The notes: generated by a model from the sequence alone, not told the origin. 64,000 nt of DNA from an uncultured Lachnospiraceae bacterium (GCA_934339365.1 CAKRHW010000007.1:7635-71634); one strand, 5' to 3'. Shown: positions 38,401-45,491, numbered from the stretch's first letter. Program-made: numbers and translations.

Positions 38401-39148
38401 CCTTACTTTTATTACATAATTCGCACATATTCTGAAGAGTATTCATATCTGCTGCAAACCCTTCTTTTTTATGTCCTTCGATATATTTACTAAACTCATC
38501 AAATACCAGAAACATTCCCTGATATCCTTTTTGAACCAGGGCATGATTCACCTCCTGATACAAACGGATGACATCCATCTGTACCATAGGCGAAAAAACA
38601 CTTCCTGCCGTTAACTGAGGATACAATGCAATAAAATGTTTTAATGCACGTTCATCATAACGATTTAAACGCTTTACAATCCGCTCTGCTGACAGCTTGT
38701 CCTCCATTAACAGTGCATCAAAATTGTCATACACCTGTGGATATTTTTGTTTCCAGTTCTCAATCGTCCGAATGGCCTCTGAATAATAGGTATCCGGAAT
38801 CAGATCATGCAGCTGAAACCGTTTTAGTGTCTGCCTTAAGCTATATAAAAATGCTCCAGACAAATCTCCCATACCTGCATTAATGACAACCGGAAGAAAT
38901 CGAATTTCATTTAATAAATTTAATAAAAGATGTGATTTTCCTTTTCCATATGGTCCAACCAGAATGGTTGCATGATTTTGATTCTTCTCAATGCTGTCTA
39001 AATAGAACTTTTCAATTCTCTGCGTCGACGTTGTAGATATATATGATTCAATTTTTGCCTTATTTCCTAAATCTAATTCTAAATTAATGGACTTCTGAAA
39101 ATGATGATTAAATCCTATCATGTCCTTTAATGTGCTTTTATTCTCCAT
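35477..39148 (-). CDS. SspC-like large P-loop ATPase of phosphorothioate modification
   Basis: This protein of about 1223 residues has an N-terminal ATPase domain with Walker A GPYGKGKSH at 65-73 (Lys71) and Walker B FLVFDEFSKYIE near 213-224. The rest is largely helical, with an acidic C-terminus. In Ssp systems the ATPase SspC works with the DUF4007 protein SspB and the PP-loop protein SspD. I prefer the ATG at 39148, behind GGAG and overlapping the sspB stop; in-frame ATGs at 39160 and 39217 lie deeper inside sspB. Its motifs resemble those of the second ATPase at the operon end, indicating distant paralogy. BREX BrxC-like proteins share the same general fold. Confidence 0.8.
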   Translation of the reverse strand: MENKSTLKDMIGFNHHFQKSINLELDLGNKAKIESYISTTSTQRIEKFYLDSIEKNQNHATILVGPYGKGKSHLLLNLLNEIRFLPVVINAGMGDLSGAFLYSLRQTLKRFQLHDLIPDTYYSEAIRTIENWKQKYPQVYDNFDALLMEDKLSAERIVKRLNRYDERALKHFIALYPQLTAGSVFSPMVQMDVIRLYQEVNHALVQKGYQGMFLVFDEFSKYIEGHKKEGFAADMNTLQNMCELCNKSKAEEPIFLTLVAHKSIKNYGNKLDKSIQDAFRGVEGRLTEVEFVVSSQNSYELIGRAIPKKKKAYENFFKEHEEFHQLAKQIWKQSYEFPMFDSQFSSEKDFEHVVAQECFPLTPVAAAILLNISERVGQNERTVFTFLSGDEAGSLKNVIQSEKAETGFVGADKIYDYFENIFREDIGNELFHQEWLKADYALQRLQQLVEEKDELADASAMIKTLSLIRMVHREEELPAQKTAIWVAAGLSKERTEHAMGLLEEMRLLSYKKKTDTYLFKNNIGIDIDGKIEEIRKEKFKNLSVESQLAKLMDHPYILPKMYNQMYCMTRYFEYCFLKKEDVLKIQETSTLFEETFSDGKIIVLTNTGKEDDPSVWLEKLEQFSDERILLIFPESPFQGKEAVQRLLAVRMLMKDEEFTEKNQVLIQELMIYEDEILYEINEWITELIQIDRQKKVLLYLKDEKRYGCRCFESNQEFNRSLSNICFSYYPYAPKINNEIINKNEITSQGKKARKKIVEELLEGKDCSKYYDGTSAEATIFRATLFHTGVVQKEYSKVAATMNGQESGIYEIYRLIREFMNQCIGKKQSFQVLYEQLQGKGFGVRKGSMPIYLADELARLEETPVIYLDQVENTITADTLERINETPERYFLFIETVAGEKRMYLEQLEELFEGSVSTLKKGERFTYLVKAMQNWYRALPQYTATFSDKSIKQFHLKQVQKKNLTRFQKVLRPQEINAREVLFEKIPKIFEAESVTELTEKIKQVKTCMDEFMDCVFSKTIQETIKIFHGDKKEHLKSVLKGWLEAQSRYALQTVYDAKINAMLQYLEELDSYDPKNMIESLSKIMLGLYVENWNDDSYDRFLFSLEQAVKKVETVTEASKKNSEKNADFLEEDAKETEKNRDSFAYHQEETEADGMRHIAFTGQNGELISRYIPKEEAGNSFMENALETVMDEFGDAVDDSEKVLSLMTILEKILKKQGGGES

Positions 39149-40013
39149 CGTTTTCTCCATAGTATCTCTCTCGTATCTTTCTGCTGCTAATTCTGGATTT
39201 TGGATATACCATATCAAGCCCTGCTGTCCTGTTGACCGTAATCTCTCCCCTGTCTTCTAATTCATCCAGAAAACGGTTTAATTCTACGCGATTCAGATTC
39301 AAAATCTTTCCCGGCATCTCTTCTCCCTGTAATAATTCTTCCATCTCGATACTTCCTTCATTTAACCGGTCAGCAAATAAATAAAATACAACTTCTCTTG
39401 GAAGATGATTCAAATCCGGAAGACTCTTTTTCATCTTCGTTCCATCTTTTTTTAACAGACCTAAGACAGAAAAAGGGCTGTGTAATTTATCTTCTGGATT
39501 CATACGCTCCTTCTGATGACTCAAATACATGTGCAAAATGACCTGACAATCGTCTTCTATTGATTTTTCCGGAAGGTCTGCTTTTCCCGTATAGGCAGTT
39601 AAAATCCGTCTCATTTCTTTACATAACTGTTTTTTATCAAACTGTTCTAATGTAAATTGTTGAAAAAACAAGGCCAGAGAGGTTGCCATTGCCTTATTCT
39701 TTGCCAGCTCTATGTGTACCATCCAAAGGGAAAATACCTGTTCAAAATAAGGATCATGAACTAAAATACATTCTCCTAATTCTGTCAAAAATGTTCCCTT
39801 TTTGGCAACTTCTTTCGTCAACCCTGCTGCCTTCATCCAGTAACGGATTGACTTTGCCATATTACTTCCTACCCCTAACGCATCTGCTCCATTGTATTCT
39901 TTGAAAAGTAAGGAATTATTTTTTATCGCAAACAATGCCTTCGTCAGCCATCCTTCCCGGATAAAGAAGGTCTCATGTCCTTTTAATCTGTAATCAATTT
40001 TTTCTGTCTGCAT
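39138..40013 (-). CDS. DUF4007 protein, SspB-like
   Basis: This 291-residue protein has the DUF4007 pattern: HETFFIREGWLTKAL near the start, LGVGSNMAKSIRYWMKAAGL, FLTELGECILVHDPY and SLWMVHIEL, then a winged-helix-like C-terminal part. To my knowledge SspB proteins of SspABCD systems carry this domain, and SspB is reported as a DNA nickase that opens a strand for sulfur insertion. A strong GGGAGG site precedes the ATG. It lies 15 bp after the PP-loop gene and overlaps the ATPase gene by 11 bp. A diverged second copy occurs downstream at 25033-25854. Confidence 0.85.
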   Translation of the reverse strand: MQTEKIDYRLKGHETFFIREGWLTKALFAIKNNSLLFKEYNGADALGVGSNMAKSIRYWMKAAGLTKEVAKKGTFLTELGECILVHDPYFEQVFSLWMVHIELAKNKAMATSLALFFQQFTLEQFDKKQLCKEMRRILTAYTGKADLPEKSIEDDCQVILHMYLSHQKERMNPEDKLHSPFSVLGLLKKDGTKMKKSLPDLNHLPREVVFYLFADRLNEGSIEMEELLQGEEMPGKILNLNRVELNRFLDELEDRGEITVNRTAGLDMVYPKSRISSRKIRERYYGENDGE

Positions 40014-40028
40014 GTCACAAACCTCCCT

Positions 40029-41759
40029 CTACTTATCTTGATTTCTTTTGATTGCTAATACTTTTCTGATATAACATCCGCCAATATAATGTCCGACACA
40101 TTCGCTGCAGCGAACGCATTTTTCATCATCAATCCGATAATCGATCTCTTTCTTTTTATTTTGCGTAATCTTAATCGCATCTCTTTTGCAAACCGATTCA
40201 CATGCTAAACATGCCATACACATCTGATATTTGGTAATCTGGCATTTAATCTTTTCTTCTGCATTTTTCAAATTCTTACAACCTGCAATATGATAATCTA
40301 AAATAGAAACCTTTAATGTATTGCTTCCGATTCTTCCTTGTAATTTCAACAATGGTCTGCCTGCACGACTTAAAACAAATACTTCTCCTAAGCGCTTATT
40401 CCCCATATCAAAATTCAGGTAGCCAAATGGTTTAAATAATTCATAAAGCTGCTCGCTGATTGGTTTATTCAGACTATAATTAAATGTGTTCTCTAAAAGT
40501 GCACATTCTTCGAATTCAATAATAGAATTCTTCGCATACTCCATTCCATTTCCACCTTGTCTGGCTTTCCATTTTCCGGTATCTACATAAACTTCTGCAT
40601 CCTTTTTCCCGATTGATCTTGCAAAATCAATTAGTAACTGACGAAACTCCTGATATTGCTGTGGCATATGAATCTTGGCTAAAAATTCTGACCATCCACT
40701 GTTATTCGGGCAGCACCAGCATCCGACTCTGGTATACCCTAACCGGTAAGCCTCATTAAAATCGATTCCTGTTGCCAAAAGATAAAGCCAGACATCAAAA
40801 TCCGTCCAGTCAATAATCGGAGAAACTGTCTTTTGCTTCGTAATCTTCGGGCTGTCAGATTCTCTGTCATATTTGCTTCTGCTTGCTGATTCACTTCTTC
40901 GTATTCCATAAAAAGTCAGAATATTATCTTTATTTCGAAATAAAGCTGCAATCTTTCGAGAAATTGCACCCGTCTTAAATATTGTGCAGCACCAGCGCAT
41001 AACCCTACTTGGTGGTCCAATCTGTCTGCACAGTTCCTGAAAATTCTTATCCTTATTCCTAGATGATAAAACAATGGTCTTATTGTGTTCTTTCTTGAAG
41101 CGTTTGACATATTCTTCTGTTAATGGAAATTCCAGTGTGGTGTCTCCAAAAATATGTAAAATTCCAGGTGTACTAAGTGATTTCATAACTAAATCTGATA
41201 CAACAGTAGAATCCTTACCACCACTAAAAGAAACAAACATCTCATCATATTGATACTTTTGTGCCTTCTCCCGGATATAAGTTCCTGCTTCTAGAACCAT
41301 ATCTTCATATCTGCTACGGTTCGCCTGCACAAATAAAGCGTGAAGTTCTTTTTCCTTTTCCTTCTGAATCTCCTGACGCTTAGAAGCATTCTGTAACTGA
41401 TATTCGCAACGAATCTGTTCTATCTGTTCCTGTGTCAGTTTTTTATAATGAATATTCTTTTTTTCTCCATTCACAAAATAACTTTGCGGGCCACACCAGA
41501 CGGACTGATTTTCAAACAAAAACGGTTCTCCAAGAATAAACTCAATAAGTAATCTTTCTTCTGAAAAAACGGGGCGAATGTCCGTAGTCAGGTATTTTCC
41601 TTTTTTCCCACAGCATTCGCAAACCGGTTGAAAAAGTGGTACCTGACATTCTTCGCAATAAAAAATTCTGCTTCCTTCTAATTCTGTGCGTTCACCGCAT
41701 ACCGGGCATATACTAGAAACTGTCTGCAGCTTGTCTTTTTTACAAATATATCGAATCAT
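40029..41759 (-). CDS. SspD/DndC-like PP-loop sulfurtransferase fused to zinc-ribbon and ferredoxin domains
   Basis: This 576-residue protein has three parts. Residues 1-60 hold paired cysteines (18/21, 35/38, 47/50) like a zinc ribbon. Residues about 150-400 are an adenylyl-transfer PP-loop domain of the PAPS-reductase family, with SGGKDST at 179-185 and possible Fe-S cysteines at 257/258, 347, 349 and 350. The tail has two ferredoxin-type motifs (Cys514/517/520/524 and 548/551/554/562). Such enzymes adenylate the DNA backbone or carry sulfur, matching DndC/SspD. The fused ferredoxin may supply electrons in place of a separate redox partner. It lies 3 bp after the xre gene and 15 bp before sspB. 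A PAPS reductase role is unlikely in this setting. Confidence 0.87.
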   Translation of the reverse strand: MIRYICKKDKLQTVSSICPVCGERTELEGSRIFYCEECQVPLFQPVCECCGKKGKYLTTDIRPVFSEERLLIEFILGEPFLFENQSVWCGPQSYFVNGEKKNIHYKKLTQEQIEQIRCEYQLQNASKRQEIQKEKEKELHALFVQANRSRYEDMVLEAGTYIREKAQKYQYDEMFVSFSGGKDSTVVSDLVMKSLSTPGILHIFGDTTLEFPLTEEYVKRFKKEHNKTIVLSSRNKDKNFQELCRQIGPPSRVMRWCCTIFKTGAISRKIAALFRNKDNILTFYGIRRSESASRSKYDRESDSPKITKQKTVSPIIDWTDFDVWLYLLATGIDFNEAYRLGYTRVGCWCCPNNSGWSEFLAKIHMPQQYQEFRQLLIDFARSIGKKDAEVYVDTGKWKARQGGNGMEYAKNSIIEFEECALLENTFNYSLNKPISEQLYELFKPFGYLNFDMGNKRLGEVFVLSRAGRPLLKLQGRIGSNTLKVSILDYHIAGCKNLKNAEEKIKCQITKYQMCMACLACESVCKRDAIKITQNKKKEIDYRIDDEKCVRCSECVGHYIGGCYIRKVLAIKRNQDK

Positions 41760-41762
41760 CTG

Positions 41763-41990
41763 CTATTCCTTACCTTCCAGATTCGTATTCTTCCTGAATC
41801 CTTCCACAAACTGCTCCATAATCAGATCCGCATCTAATCCCAGATACTGACAGATTCTTAAAAACTGATCTGCATCTATCTTTTCTTTTTCTCTCATGAT
41901 CTTCTCCATATCAATGCCAAGATCTGAATACACCCTGTGAATCGAGCCATTCTTCTTCATAACCCCGTATATATATGTTGTGACATCCAT
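41763..41990 (-). CDS. Small XRE/Cro-like helix-turn-helix regulator at the head of the defence operon
   Basis: This protein of 75 residues carries one helix-turn-helix: IHRVYSDLGIDMEKIMREKEK resembles helices 2-3 of Cro/C1 repressors, and FLRICQYLGLDADLIMEQF matches the last helices. I use the ATG at 41990, six bases after GAGGAG; the ATG at 41996 directly abuts that site. It is transcribed first in the operon from a promoter filled by a palindrome, so autorepression like a restriction C-protein is likely. The divergent xre at 42261 could equally be the one that binds those palindromes. Confidence 0.65.
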   Translation of the reverse strand: MDVTTYIYGVMKKNGSIHRVYSDLGIDMEKIMREKEKIDADQFLRICQYLGLDADLIMEQFVEGFRKNTNLEGKE

Positions 41991-42020
41991 ACGCATCTCC
42001 TCGTTTTTTCCTCTATTCTG

Positions 42021-42039
42021 ATTCTTCCATTTGAAGATT
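42021..42039. promoter_or_regulatory. Operator-like palindrome, leader copy
   Basis: Imperfect inverted repeat TTCTT-N7-AAGAT, the third member of the TTCTT-N7-AAGAA family in this intergenic region. It lies between the operon -10 box and the xre start, where bound repressor would block elongation. Confidence 0.55.
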
Positions 42040-42056
42040 TTAATGTTTTATTATTT

Positions 42057-42085
42057 ATTATATTCTTATTTTTGAAGAATATCAA
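42057..42085 (-). promoter_or_regulatory. Defence-operon promoter with operator filling the spacer
   Basis: On the minus strand TTGATA and a perfect TATAAT are separated by exactly 17 bp. The whole 17-bp spacer is the palindrome TTCTT-CAAAAAT-AAGAA. A repressor bound here would directly exclude RNA polymerase. Transcription would start near 42050, 60 bp before the xre start at 41990. Confidence 0.75.
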
Positions 42086-42135
42086 TGTGTTTTTTCTTCC
42101 TATAACATCATTCTTACATTTTATAGTGTAATATC

Positions 42136-42152
42136 TTCTTATTTTTGAAGAA
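42136..42152. promoter_or_regulatory. Operator-like palindrome, upstream copy
   Basis: It shares the 17-bp sequence TTCTT-ATTTTTG-AAGAA with the spacer operator at 42063-42079, base for base. It sits upstream of both promoters, 73 bp away centre to centre, which could allow cooperative binding or looping. Confidence 0.6.
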
Positions 42153-42194
42153 TCGGGCAATGAGAAATTCACGAGATTTTTTTTCTAAGAAAAA

Positions 42195-42223
42195 TTGACA
42201 GAACAAATTTCATACTATATGAT
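42195..42223 (+). promoter_or_regulatory. Promoter of the divergent xre-lrgAB genes
   Basis: A perfect TTGACA and TATGAT are separated by 17 bp. Transcription would begin near 42230, upstream of the ATG at 42261. This rules out the TTG at 42195 as the start of translation, since it is part of the -35 box. Confidence 0.75.
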
Positions 42224-42260
42224 TATTAGAGATATTGAGACCATAAAGGAGAGTCAAACT

Positions 42261-42656
42261 ATGACGATACGAAATCAGAACATCGGTCGGATTTTACGTC
42301 AATACAGACAACAGAATTCTTTTACCGTAACGGATGTTGCTAACCAATTAAAAACCGAAGAAAAATTTGTTTCCCCCAAAACCATTTATGGATGGGAAAA
42401 CGGACATGCATTTCCAGATGCCGACACGCTTTTAAAGCTTTGTAACATCTATGGAATTCATAATCTGTTAAGTACTTTCGGTTATAACGATCTTCCATCT
42501 TCCTCTACTCTTTCTCTATCTGAAAAAGAACAGCAACTAATCTGCCGTTACCGTTCCATGCCTGAATTGCAGCCTGCGATTGATAAGCTTTTAGATTTAA
42601 ATGAAGAAGGAAAGAATTCCACTGATTCTTCTGAGGAGAAAGATGAAGCACCATAA
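42261..42656 (+). CDS. XRE-family transcriptional regulator
   Basis: This 131-residue protein has an N-terminal Cro/C1-type helix-turn-helix over residues 1-65 (IGRILRQYRQQNSFTVTDVA, then VSPKTIYGWENGHAFPDADTLLKLC). A variable, acidic C-terminal half has no recognised domain. The ATG at 42261 follows AAAGGAG and lies inside the transcript of the promoter at 42195-42223. It is divergent from the defence operon and shares its operator-rich control region. It lies 83 bp ahead of lrgA, so it may regulate lrgAB, the defence operon, or both. Confidence 0.85.
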   Translation: MTIRNQNIGRILRQYRQQNSFTVTDVANQLKTEEKFVSPKTIYGWENGHAFPDADTLLKLCNIYGIHNLLSTFGYNDLPSSSTLSLSEKEQQLICRYRSMPELQPAIDKLLDLNEEGKNSTDSSEEKDEAP

Positions 42657-42739
42657 TTTAAAACCGGAATTTTTTAATCATTTTATTTTACAAAAGACTG
42701 GAGGTAGGCGCAGACAGGAATGCGTCAAAATAAAGTATC

Positions 42740-43135
42740 ATGAAGTATGTACGACAATTTTTAATTATTATTCTTTTTTCTTTTATCGGAGAAGGACTTC
42801 GCTATGTAATTCCTTTACCGGTTCCATCTAGCATTTATGGACTGGTTTTACTCTTCCTGGCATTGGAATTTAAAATTATCCCTCTCGATGCAGTAAAAGA
42901 AACCGGAAAATTTCTTATTGAGATTATGCCACTGATGTTTATACCAGCAGCCGTCGGTTTAATCTCTTCCTGGAAACTTCTTTCCCCTATTCTAATTCCT
43001 GTAATTGTAATTACCTGTATTTCTACAATCTGTGTTATGGCAGTTGCCGGACGTTGCACCCAGTATATTATCCGCAAACAAAACAGACATCCCCGTCACA
43101 AAGCATGTCGGAAGCCTGACGAAAGAAACAAATAA
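42740..43135 (+). CDS. lrgA: LrgA/CidA-family holin-like membrane protein
   Basis: This 131-residue protein has four transmembrane helices. The family motif LPVPSSIYGLVLLFLALEF is in helix 2, and PLMFIPAAVGLI follows. LrgA proteins are holin-like and, with LrgB, affect murein hydrolase activity, autolysis and pyruvate movement. The C-terminus is short and basic. A poor ribosome site precedes the ATG at 42740. The gene lies 10 bp before lrgB, the normal pairing. Confidence 0.9.
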   Translation: MKYVRQFLIIILFSFIGEGLRYVIPLPVPSSIYGLVLLFLALEFKIIPLDAVKETGKFLIEIMPLMFIPAAVGLISSWKLLSPILIPVIVITCISTICVMAVAGRCTQYIIRKQNRHPRHKACRKPDERNK

Positions 43136-43145
43136 GGAGTTTATC

Positions 43146-43835
43146 ATGAATCTATTAACAGAATCTGTATTTTTTGGTGTTTTAATCAGCCTTGGAACTT
43201 ATGAATTAGGAGTATTTATGAAACGCAAATTCAAATTAGCTTTATTCAATCCTCTCTTAATTTCTGTAGCACTTACCATTTGTGTTTTATTACTATTTCA
43301 TATTGATTATGATACCTACTACGAAGGAGCCAAATACATTAGTTATCTTTTAACACCTGCTACTGTCTGTCTTGCAATTCCACTTTATGAACAGGTAGAA
43401 CTGTTAAGAAAGAATTTTAAAGCAATCCTTATCGGAATCACTTCCGGTGTATTAACCAGTTTAATCAGTGTCCTTACTTTATCTGTTGCATTCCACTTAA
43501 ATCACGCGGACTATGTAACACTTCTTCCAAAATCGATTACAACTGCTATCGGAATGGGAGTCTCTGATGAATTAGGTGGTTATATGACCATTACTGTCGC
43601 TGTTATTATTATTACCGGTATCCTCGGAAATGTAATTGCAGAAGGTATTTGCCGTATCTTTAAAATTGAAGAATCAATTGCAAAAGGAATTGCAATCGGT
43701 AGTGCAGCCCATGCAGTCGGAACTGCCAAGGCAATGGAAATCGGTGAGATTGAGGGAGCTATGAGTAGTTTATCCATTGCTGTAGCCGGATTAATGACCG
43801 TTATCGGAGCTAATATTTTTGCAAACTTTCTATAA
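43146..43835 (+). CDS. lrgB: LrgB-family membrane protein
   Basis: This 229-residue protein has six to seven hydrophobic segments and the LrgB hallmarks PATVCLAIPLYEQ, PKSITTAIGMGVSDELGG and GSAAHAVGTAKA. The ATG at 43146 follows an AAGGAG site; an in-frame ATG at 43032 lies within lrgA and would add unrelated residues. LrgAB operons respond to membrane potential and carbon overflow in other Firmicutes. The transcript ends at the hairpin directly downstream. Confidence 0.93.
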   Translation: MNLLTESVFFGVLISLGTYELGVFMKRKFKLALFNPLLISVALTICVLLLFHIDYDTYYEGAKYISYLLTPATVCLAIPLYEQVELLRKNFKAILIGITSGVLTSLISVLTLSVAFHLNHADYVTLLPKSITTAIGMGVSDELGGYMTITVAVIIITGILGNVIAEGICRIFKIEESIAKGIAIGSAAHAVGTAKAMEIGEIEGAMSSLSIAVAGLMTVIGANIFANFL

Positions 43836-43840
43836 AAAAA

Positions 43841-43896
43841 GAGAAGTCAGATTCACGAAATCATCCTTCGTAAATTCTGACATCTCTATTTTTTTA
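43841..43896 (+). terminator. Terminator of lrgAB
   Basis: A long stem with arms GAGAAGTCAGA / TCTGACATCTC (one mismatch) and an inner ACGAA / TTCGT pairing is followed by TATTTTTTTAT. It begins 5 bp after the lrgB stop codon. Confidence 0.85.
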
Positions 43897-44017
43897 TCTT
43901 TTTTATTTTGTCTAAATGTTGTGTCACTGACAGCAAACTTACAAAACATGGTACATCACATGGATATCTTCAAATATCCCATCTTTATTTCGAAATCCAC
44001 CCGGTATCACTCCTAAA

Positions 44018-44578
44018 TCAACAAATCCCAGTCTTTATATATTTTTCTGTCTGTATCATAATATTCTGAAGAATCGTCAAATCTTTTAATACATTTCCTG
44101 TTTCCATGGAATGATTCGCACCTTCTGTCAAGAATAATGTCATCTCACGTTTCCTGCATTCTTCCTGTATCATCGCTGTATCCGCCCAGGGATCCGCAGT
44201 TCCATGAAATACGATTCCTTCTGTCCCAATTGCCGCAAAAGATTCATACACAGGCGTATAATAAACCTGCTTTGCATTGATCCGGTGCTTCTTTGCATAA
44301 CTTGCAGCCACTGCAGTTCCAATACTTTTTGAAAGAAATAACACTTCCTGGTAATCCTGAAATTCAATTTCTTCTAATCTTTTCTCTGCACTAGCAAATG
44401 CCCTGTCAAATGCTTCTTTCATCTTTGTTGCATTTCCTTTTATATTTGCAGGCAATTTCTGATACATAATTTCAACAATTTCATAGCCATTTTCTTTTGC
44501 TATTTTCTTGCTATAATACAACAACGGTTTGCCTGCGTGATAACCGACTCCCGGAAATATTACCGCTATTTTTTTCAC
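44018..44578 (-). CDS. Alpha/beta-hydrolase fold protein
   Basis: This protein of 186 residues has a compact alpha/beta hydrolase layout. The nucleophile Ser is in SKSIGTAVAA, the acid is Asp in HGTADPWAD, and the His is in GANHSMET. The N-terminus IAVIFPGVGYHAGKPLLYYS gives the first strand and oxyanion region. I choose the GTG at 44578, behind AGGAGG at normal distance; the ATG at 44707 would run back through the hsp20 terminator. Substrate is unknown; such small hydrolases are often annotated as esterases or dienelactone-hydrolase-like. Confidence 0.8.
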   Translation of the reverse strand: MKKIAVIFPGVGYHAGKPLLYYSKKIAKENGYEIVEIMYQKLPANIKGNATKMKEAFDRAFASAEKRLEEIEFQDYQEVLFLSKSIGTAVAASYAKKHRINAKQVYYTPVYESFAAIGTEGIVFHGTADPWADTAMIQEECRKREMTLFLTEGANHSMETGNVLKDLTILQNIMIQTEKYIKTGIC

Positions 44579-44677
44579 TGTTTTTCTGCCTCCTTTTCTA
44601 ATTTTTAATTTAGCACAAAGAATCTTCTTTTTAAACAGAGTAAAACAATTTTTTGAATTATCCCAAGCATTGAAAAA

Positions 44678-44712
44678 GGGGCTGCCCCACTTCTTCTCGT
44701 GGAACAACCCCT
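44678..44712 (-). terminator. Terminator of hsp20
   Basis: On the minus strand the stem AGGGG...CCCCT continues inward through complementary CCAC / GTGG, and a run of T follows. It lies 37 bp after the hsp20 stop codon. Confidence 0.8.
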
Positions 44713-44748
44713 AAGTCTTCTATCTGATTGCTCAGATTCTGTCATTCA

Positions 44749-45198
44749 TTATCCTTCAATGGCAATGTATTTCTTTTCTTCTACTTTCTTCGCATCTTCT
44801 TTCGGTACACTGAAGGAAAGGATACCGCTTTCATATTTTGGATGAATATCTTCTGCAGTAACCTGATCACCTACATAAAAGCTACGACTCATGCTTCCTG
44901 CATAACGTTCGTGTCTTACATATTTCTTATCTTTTTCTTCTTCATCCTTGTCAAGTCCCTTTGACGCACTGATCGTCAAATATCCATTGTTCAGTTCTAT
45001 CTTTATCTCATCTTTCTTAAATCCCGGAAGATCCATGGCTACTTCATAGCCATTGTCTGTCTCTTTGACATCTGTCTTCATTAGATTCTTCGCATGTTTA
45101 CCATACAATTCTTTATCTACACTTGGGAATGTAGGAAATGAAAAATCGTTCATAAAATCATCAAATAAGTTTTCTCCAAAAATACTAGGCATCATCAT
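44749..45198 (-). CDS. hsp20: Small heat shock protein, Hsp20/alpha-crystallin family
   Basis: This 149-residue chaperone has a short N-terminal arm and an alpha-crystallin domain from about residue 40 (KTDVKETDNGYEVAMDLPGF, then IKIELNNGYLTISA). The C-terminal extension ends in the KKVEEKKYIAIEG stretch; the I-x-I contact motif is IAI. It holds unfolding proteins in oligomers without ATP. Its promoter overlaps a CIRCE element, so HrcA should repress it, which is unusual because CIRCE normally sits at groESL and dnaK. AAAGGAG lies 9 bp before the first of three consecutive ATGs. Confidence 0.93.
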   Translation of the reverse strand: MMMPSIFGENLFDDFMNDFSFPTFPSVDKELYGKHAKNLMKTDVKETDNGYEVAMDLPGFKKDEIKIELNNGYLTISASKGLDKDEEEKDKKYVRHERYAGSMSRSFYVGDQVTAEDIHPKYESGILSFSVPKEDAKKVEEKKYIAIEG

Positions 45199-45339
45199 AA
45201 GTCATATCTCCTTTCAAAAGACATCTACAAAATTCAATTACCACGATCGGAGAACCCGAGGGGTTTTATTACTTTCTTTGAACTCTGGTTTGTTGGGATT
45301 TCTTCTTCTCTTTTTATCCCTCTTCTTTGTTCTATATGT

Positions 45340-45382
45340 AATATAACACTTATTATTAGCACTGTCAAGAGGTGAGTGCTAT
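45340..45382 (-). promoter_or_regulatory. CIRCE element overlapping the hsp20 promoter
   Basis: An inverted repeat with arms TTAGCACTG and GAGTGCTAT around a 9-bp spacer (45356-45382) matches the HrcA operator CIRCE (TTAGCACTC-N9-GAGTGCTAA), with one mismatch in each arm. On the minus strand a perfect TTGACA (complement at 45363-45368) lies inside it. A TATATT (complement at 45340-45345) follows at 17 bp, so HrcA binding would cover the -35 box. Confidence 0.85.
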
Positions 45383-45480
45383 TTTTTTGTGAACATTTTG
45401 TGAAGACTACAAGACATGCCAAATGATAAAAATAACGTCCTGCCTAATATAAATTGTAAATATTCTTTGCTTGAAGCCAT
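45379..45480 (-). pseudogene. Truncated start of a TfoX/Sxy-family gene
   Basis: A minus-strand open frame of 33 codons starts at an ATG at 45480 behind AGGAGGGGG. Its first 12 residues, MASSKEYLQFIL, are the typical beginning of TfoX N-terminal-domain proteins. After that the sequence no longer resembles the family, and the frame stops within the hsp20 CIRCE region. It looks like the 5' remnant of a deleted gene; a short real peptide cannot be excluded. Confidence 0.45.
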
Positions 45481-45491
45481 ATTTCCCCCTC

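Noticed and set aside
34329..41759. Classical DndBCDE modification cluster
   Set aside because: No DndB, DndD or DndE homologue is visible; DUF4007 and the large ATPase point to the Ssp type.
20736..41990. BREX system
   Set aside because: The large ATPases recall BrxC, but no PglX methylase, PglZ phosphatase, BrxL or BrxA/B is present; the sulfur genes and DptFGH fit phosphorothioation better.
20700..42200. Integrase, transposase or att direct repeats bounding the defence island
   Set aside because: I searched both edges by eye and found neither a recombinase gene nor a convincing repeated edge sequence.
42195..42260. Upstream TTG start for the plus-strand XRE gene
   Set aside because: The TTG is the -35 TTGACA box; the ATG at 42261 has a proper ribosome site.
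44579..44707. Extended N-terminus of the alpha/beta hydrolase from ATG at 44707
   Set aside because: It runs through the hsp20 terminator hairpin; the GTG at 44578 has AGGAGG at normal distance.
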